A DNA stretch of 64,000 nt from assembly GCF_040807025.1 (NCBI RefSeq), contig NC_090967.1:7928001-7992000 (forward strand), in the 5' to 3' direction. The translations under genes were made by a program, and so were the position numbers. Shown piece by piece: positions 60,301 through 64,000 of this stretch (position 1 is the stretch's first letter; each line of letters opens with the position of its first letter). The notes beneath the pieces are model-generated. The model saw nothing but the letters and a program-made list of their open reading frames with translations, searched no databases and was not told the DNA's origin. This DNA is from Struthio camelus. Lineage: Eukaryota; Chordata; Aves; Struthioniformes; Struthionidae.

Positions 60301-60813
60301 CACAGGCGGCTCGGGGCGACGGCATGAAGCCGCGCGGCGGGGCGGCTGCCGGCGGCCCCTGCGAGGAGAGCGGCTCTGCGGCGGCCGAGGAAGGGGGACG
60401 CCGGTGCTTAAGGACAGACAGTTTGCGGCTCCCCAGGGGCCGGCGCGGGACGCACCCTGAGGCAGGCGGGCAGCCGCGCCGCGGCAGGCCAGTGCCGCCG
60501 CCCCCCTCCCCCGGGCCTCTCTCGGCTCCGCTCCAAGCGCGCATGCGCCGAAGGCCCTCCGGCAGGGGACAAAGGACCCGGATGACCCCTCCCCCGCCCC
60601 TCTCCCGCGGGGCTCGCTCCCCACCTTCCTCAGCCGCTCCATGAGGACGCTCTTGTTGCCGCCGCTGTCCAGGTTGCGGCGCTTGAGCTCGGCCCGCAGG
60701 TCTATCACGCGCAACTCGCTCAGCCGCCGCGTGTCGGGTTCTGAGACGGCAGCCGCGGCCCCACTAAGGGATGTGAAGTCCCCCAGCCCGGCCGCTGATT
60801 GACTCTCCGCCAT
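43812..60813 (-). CDS. SAFB: SAFB (scaffold attachment factor B1), complete, 21 coding exons
   Basis: SAFB binds scaffold/matrix-attachment DNA and RNA in the nucleus and acts in chromatin organisation, splicing and transcriptional repression. Exons: 60625-60813, 59584-59671, 58225-58289, 57933-58139, 56618-56680, 55899-55926, 54500-54998, 54031-54077, 52455-52555, 50551-50700, 50382-50458, 49270-49409, 48798-48889, 48298-48404, 46905-47198, 46474-46611, 45896-45938, 45197-45318, 44404-44516, 44227-44278 and 43812-43941. Phases join perfectly to 914 aa plus TGA. Human SAFB has 915. Domains: SAP (about 31-70), acidic region, RRM (about 405-481), Lys/Glu-rich region, Arg/Glu-rich helix (618-715) and Gly/Arg-rich tail ending RFNRRY. 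It is called SAFB rather than SAFB2 because of [12 protein letters not shown] and [17 protein letters not shown], and because it neighbours MICOS13 as in human. Confidence 0.95.
46905..47198 (-). CDS. SAFB: SAFB exon 15: Arg/Glu-rich coiled-coil segment
   Basis: The largest C-terminal exon (294 bp), residues 618-715. It consists of dense RER/ERE repeats (for example [15 protein letters not shown]) forming a long charged helix, then [14 protein letters not shown]. In human this region carries protein-protein interactions. The low-complexity codons create long but meaningless open frames on the opposite strand. Confidence 0.93.
49111..49128. repeat. C-rich homopolymer tract in a SAFB intron
   Basis: C6-G-C11 on +, hence G-rich in the SAFB transcript, upstream of exon 13. 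Confidence 0.85.
50551..52555 (-). CDS. SAFB: SAFB exons 9-10: RNA recognition motif
   Basis: The exons at 52455-52555 and 50551-50700 encode the single RRM. RNP2 is FWVSGL (residues 406-411), followed by [16 protein letters not shown] at the exon end. The second exon has [20 protein letters not shown], then [20 protein letters not shown], with RNP1 at CYGFVTM. The residues are nearly invariant relative to human SAFB. Confidence 0.95.
52770..52805. repeat. Perfect 18-bp tandem duplication
   Basis: The unit GACCGAAATATGTTATG plus one variable base, twice in a row, in SAFB intron 8. Confidence 0.85.
55899..55926 (-). CDS. SAFB: SAFB 28-nt microexon
   Basis: The 28 bases encode KMEKLHLEP plus one base, between a 63-nt exon and the 499-nt exon. 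Both splice sites are good (CATACAG/AAAATG and GCCAG/GTACTG). The joined junction gives [19 protein letters not shown], matching human SAFB exactly in that stretch. Skipping it would shift the frame. Confidence 0.88.
57024..57050. repeat. Perfect 10-bp inverted repeat in SAFB intron 4
   Basis: Arms GTTTCTAACT (57024-57033) and AGTTAGAAAC (57041-57050) with an A-rich 7-base loop. Confidence 0.9.
60625..60813 (-). CDS. SAFB: SAFB exon 1: SAP (SAF-box) DNA-binding motif
   Basis: 63 codons starting [11 protein letters not shown]. The SAP motif runs [20 protein letters not shown] and on through [12 protein letters not shown], continuing into exon 2 with AIEDEGG. This helix-extended-loop-helix binds AT-rich scaffold-attachment DNA. 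The exon has the same length as SAFB2 exon 1 and is nearly identical to it, in inverted orientation. Confidence 0.95.
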
Positions 60814-61381
60814 CAAAGCCCCTTCAGTATTCCGCTTCGAGCCCGAACGCACGGGGAAATATGGCACAATCAGGCAACTAACGTAGCGACCACAGCACAA
60901 AATGGTGGGGAGGCCAAGACGCGCTAAGGGGAGGGGGAGAAAACCCGCTACGCGCAGGCGCGGAGAGAAGAGCGACGAAAGCCCGGGGGGGGGCTGGAGG
61001 AACACTTGAGTGACAGCCTTCGCGCAGGCGCAGAGAGCGTTTCCTGCTGCGCAGGCCGGCTCGCGGCCCGGGCGCACGCGTCAGCGCGGCGAGATGGGCT
61101 GCGGCTGCGCGCTCCCGCCGCGGGGTGGCCGAGCGAGTTCGTTCGTCGGCGCTTATGCCGTAGCTGTTTCCAGAGCAGTGCCGTTCCTGGGCGCATGCGC
61201 ATAGCCCCTCAGCCCGGGCCGCCAGCTCCGCGCGCCTGCGGACTGGGGCTCAATTCCTCCCCTCCCCCCTTCTCTCTTCAGCGCGCCTCGATTTCGCCAC
61301 CATTTTGTGCTGCAACGGCGGTTCCTCGTTGTTGTTTTTATCGTGCCTAGCTCCGTGCGTACGAGTCGAAAAAACGGCCCC
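60814..61381. promoter_or_regulatory. Bidirectional SAFB/SAFB2 promoter
   Basis: The interval between the divergent start codons. A 16-bp element (CAGCACAAAATGGTGG) lies at 60893-60908 and its exact reverse complement at 61297-61312, 79 and 69 nt upstream of the respective ATGs. It resembles a YY1 site. A GCGCATGCGC palindrome at 61191-61200 is an NRF1-type site, and a second one at 60539-60548 lies in SAFB intron 1. No TATA box is evident. Confidence 0.8.
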
Positions 61382-62467
61382 ATGGCGGAGAGTCAGTCAG
61401 CGGCCGGGCAGGGAGAATCTGCGTCCCTGTGTGGGTCCGGAGCCCCCAGCTCGGAGCCTGAGACCCGGCGGCTTAGCGAGCTGCGCGTGATAGACCTGCG
61501 GGCTGAGCTCAGGCGCCGCAATTTGGACAGCGCTGGGAACAAGAGCGTCCTCATGGAGCGGCTGAGGAAGGTGAGCGGGGGGACGCGCTGGGGCTCGCCG
61601 AGCCGAGGAGCCGCTGGCGCCTGCGCGACCCCGCTGAGGAAAATGGCGCCAACTGGCTGCGAATGGGGGAGCGGGAGTGGGCGCCGCGGCGGGGGGCGGC
61701 GTGTGCGGGCCCGGCGCTTCTAGCCACGCAGCGGGGCCCCGCCAGCGTTCCCTGGTCCTGCACGGCACAGTGTGCCCGCCGCAGTGTTCAGTCTCCTGCA
61801 TCACTGCGCTTCCTGCTATGCGTTTTTCTAGATCTGCGCGCTGTCCGCCAGGCTTTCTGCTGTGTACTCTTTCTCTGGGTTTCTAGCTGGTAGCTATACC
61901 TTGCATCGTCACCAGAATATTTGGCGTGTTAACAGCTGTAGGGCTCTTCCATGTGACTGACCCTTACTGTCGCTTAGAAGAGAGGTTCTTCCTCTGCCAT
62001 AACACTGTGGGTGTCTGTGTGCTGTTGCAAATGCCATGGGGTTGGCTAGCACAAGCTAATTGATGGTCAGAATATCACTGCTTTACTTATCAATTTTTGC
62101 TATATTTTCCTTAAAACTGAGACAGTTGTTTTTCTGCCTATAGGTTATGCTGCTGACTGCTTTCCAGAACTGATTCCAACTGTTTCCTCTCTGCTTGATG
62201 CTTTGATCTGGTCTCCTTTACATTGCATATTCAAGCTGCTTCTGCATAATTCGAAGCAAAAGAATTCCTGTTTTAGTATTTTTCTCTCTCTGGTGTCCAA
62301 CTCCTAACTCAATAGAAATGCACAAATGAAAGTTTTATATCTGTCTTGAATCGATTTTTTATCTTTTTCCCCCAAATAGGCTATTGAGGAGGAAGGGGGG
62401 AATCCTGATGAAATTCCAGTGGTTTCAGAAAATATCATCAAGAAAACTCCAAAAAGAAGCAGCAAAG
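61382..62467 (+). CDS. SAFB2: SAFB2 (scaffold attachment factor B2), first two coding exons, continues beyond window
   Basis: Exon 1 is 61382-61570 (63 codons, starting [18 protein letters not shown], with the SAP motif [18 protein letters not shown]). Exon 2 is 62380-62467 (88 bp, [20 protein letters not shown], then KKTPKRSSK plus one base). Both exon lengths and phases equal those of SAFB exons 1 and 2. The third exon, expected to begin near RKxEEEG, was not found before position 64000. The SAFB2 name rests mainly on synteny: in human, SAFB is the member between SAFB2 and MICOS13. The proteins are paralogous nuclear matrix and RNA-binding factors. Confidence 0.9.
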
Positions 62468-64000
62468 GTACAGGGCAGTTAAAGAGGACCCCCTCATCTT
62501 TCTGGCAACTGTTATCTGTGAAACAGAGCTTTGCTTATTTTCTTTGCTATGTCTGGTTTTCCCTTTGGAAAAAGTGCTTTGTTTAATTTTGGCACTGTTG
62601 CTGAATGTTTTGTGCTCCCAAAGCTGTAGTGCGTAGTACTTGGCTGAGGCAGATTCAGGGTCATACTGGTGCTCTGGAAAAACTTAAGCATGGGTGAAGC
62701 CTCTCTTCCCGGTCCTTGACCTCTAATGCCATATGTTGCTGGTACCCTTCCCCACATTTGTGGCTCGATTTCTAGGATCGGTGGTATGGTAATAAACTAA
62801 TCGGTTGCTTATGAAACAACATGAAGTTCTATGAATAAGGCTAGAATTGTTGTACTGAAAATATTTGTTAGTTTATTCTCAGAGTTCCCTGAAATTCATA
62901 GTAGGAATTCATGTGCAGTGCTGAAGCAGTATATTTAAACTAGATCGTTGTTTCTTTACATCACTGTACTTTTATTTTTGAGAAACACTACAAGTTTTTT
63001 TTCAAGGTAAAAATACTAGTTCTGGCAGATTTGAAATAACCTCTGTAGTTGGTTATGCTTGTATTTTCCATAGCTAATAGCAGTCTTATTTCTTCCCCAG
63101 AAGATTAGTTTTCAAGCAATATCTGAGACTTTTTTTTTAAGCTTTTCCTATGCATAACTTTCCAGTGGTGAAAAAATATTCTTATATAATGCTTATTTTT
63201 AAAGAATGTTTTGCTATCTTTCTAAGATTAGTTACGTCTTAGGACAGTTTGTGATCTTTTCCTGTATTAGAATAGCGTTGCAACTTGGTTTTATGTTAGA
63301 GCTGAACAAAATAACTAGTTAGAATGAAGGACTACAGCTAAATGTAAATTTTTCAGAGTGAAGCTTGAATTTTTGTCTAAATTGTTTGACTCAGGCTGTT
63401 ATTATGTCCAACTTGGAGTGGCATTTCATTTGCTTGCAAACTAAAATGTGTAATCATAACTGGAAAGAAATCTCAAAACTGTAAAAGTAGTGACGTCTTT
63501 GGTAGTCACACTTATTTTCAGTTCTCAGAAAAATACCTAATGTTACAGTATAGCACTTTTAGCGTTGGGATGAAAATACCTGAGCTGAAGTGTTCCTCTT
63601 ACCTCTGAAACCCCTTTTCCTTTTTTTTTTTTTATTGTACTGTGCTTGTATTTTTTTGAGGGAAACACATTTGTAAAAGATGAAGCAATTATTTACGTCT
63701 ATATTTATGAGGAGTTACTATTCAGTGCTGGAGCTAGCATATTGTTTTTGGTAATTTGTTACTTATGATGTTATGTGTCAAGCTGATGAATGGAGTGCTG
63801 CAGTAAGACTTTATCATTAGGTTGTTTTTTGTTGTTGTGTGTTGGGAGAGCCCCCTCCCACCATTAAACTTCTGGAAAGAAGCGAAAGCTTGAGATAACT
63901 TAGCTGAGACTACAGTAATTTATTAAATATTGTGGGGAGTACGCAGTGGTGCTTCTTTGAAACTCGTGAAGGATCTCGGACTGTAGCTTGTTTATAACTT
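62468..64000 (+). other. SAFB2: SAFB2 intron 2 (incomplete)
   Basis: AT-rich sequence with poly(T) tracts. No exon, RNA gene or mobile element was recognised. Confidence 0.7.

Larger units (their letters stand above)
60150..61740. promoter_or_regulatory. CpG island shared by SAFB and SAFB2
   Basis: A continuous G+C- and CpG-rich segment covering both first exons, the 568-bp interval between the two ATGs and the starts of both first introns. Open frames on both strands in it, apart from the two first exons, are composition artefacts. Confidence 0.85.

Noticed and set aside
60244-61077. 277-codon open frame on - strand around SAFB exon 1
   Set aside because: Only 60625-60813 is coding. The SAP motif joins exon 2 through a clear GT donor, and the rest is CpG-island read-through.
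1-64000. CR1 LINE or LTR remnants, tRNA and snoRNA genes, CRISPR arrays
   Set aside because: No CR1-type 3' end octamer repeats, LTR pairs, tRNA promoter boxes or convincing snoRNA boxes were found by eye. A repeat-masking run could still reveal old fragments. CRISPR arrays are not expected in vertebrate nuclear DNA.

Overview
The window is vertebrate nuclear DNA. Five protein-coding genes are split into many small exons with canonical GT/AG junctions, CpG islands sit at gene starts, and AATAAA signals sit at gene ends. The proteins and gene neighbourhood match the region homologous to human 19p13.3. Introns are compact, interspersed repeats are sparse and no mammalian SINEs are visible. This points to a sauropsid (bird, turtle or crocodilian), but the sequence alone does not settle which.

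Layout: (1) 1-19.2 kb, + strand: the 3' part of CELF5, with RRM2, the divergent linker and RRM3 in nine coding exons. A long upstream intron precedes them and a 3' UTR of about 3.4 kb, probably containing an intron, follows. (2) 19.4-28.5 kb, - strand: a complete three-exon repulsive guidance molecule gene. It is not at the known RGMA, RGMB or HJV loci and is best explained as the fourth vertebrate paralogue, RGMD. Its promoter carries three repeated CCAAT-octamer-CCAAT modules. (3) 28.6-35.1 kb: intergenic. (4) 35.1-39.2 kb, + strand: complete MICOS13 (QIL1), four exons. (5) 39.2-43.6 kb: intergenic. (6) 43.6-60.9 kb, - strand: complete SAFB, 21 coding exons and 914 aa. (7) From 61.4 kb, + strand: the first two coding exons of SAFB2, which continues beyond the window. 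SAFB and SAFB2 are head to head across a 568-bp CpG-rich promoter whose two halves are themselves inverted copies.

The genes do not form one pathway. CELF5 and SAFB/SAFB2 are nuclear RNA-binding regulators of splicing and transcription, MICOS13 shapes mitochondrial cristae, and the RGM protein is a GPI-anchored BMP co-receptor and neogenin ligand. The points most worth attention are the RGM paralogue and its modular promoter, the palindromic SAFB/SAFB2 promoter with near-identical first exons, a perfect 15-bp hairpin with two CACGTG cores next to a CELF5 splice acceptor, and a 91-codon alternative-frame ORF over the MICOS13 start. All gene models were built by eye from splice signals and remembered family sequences. 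No alignment or database search was run.
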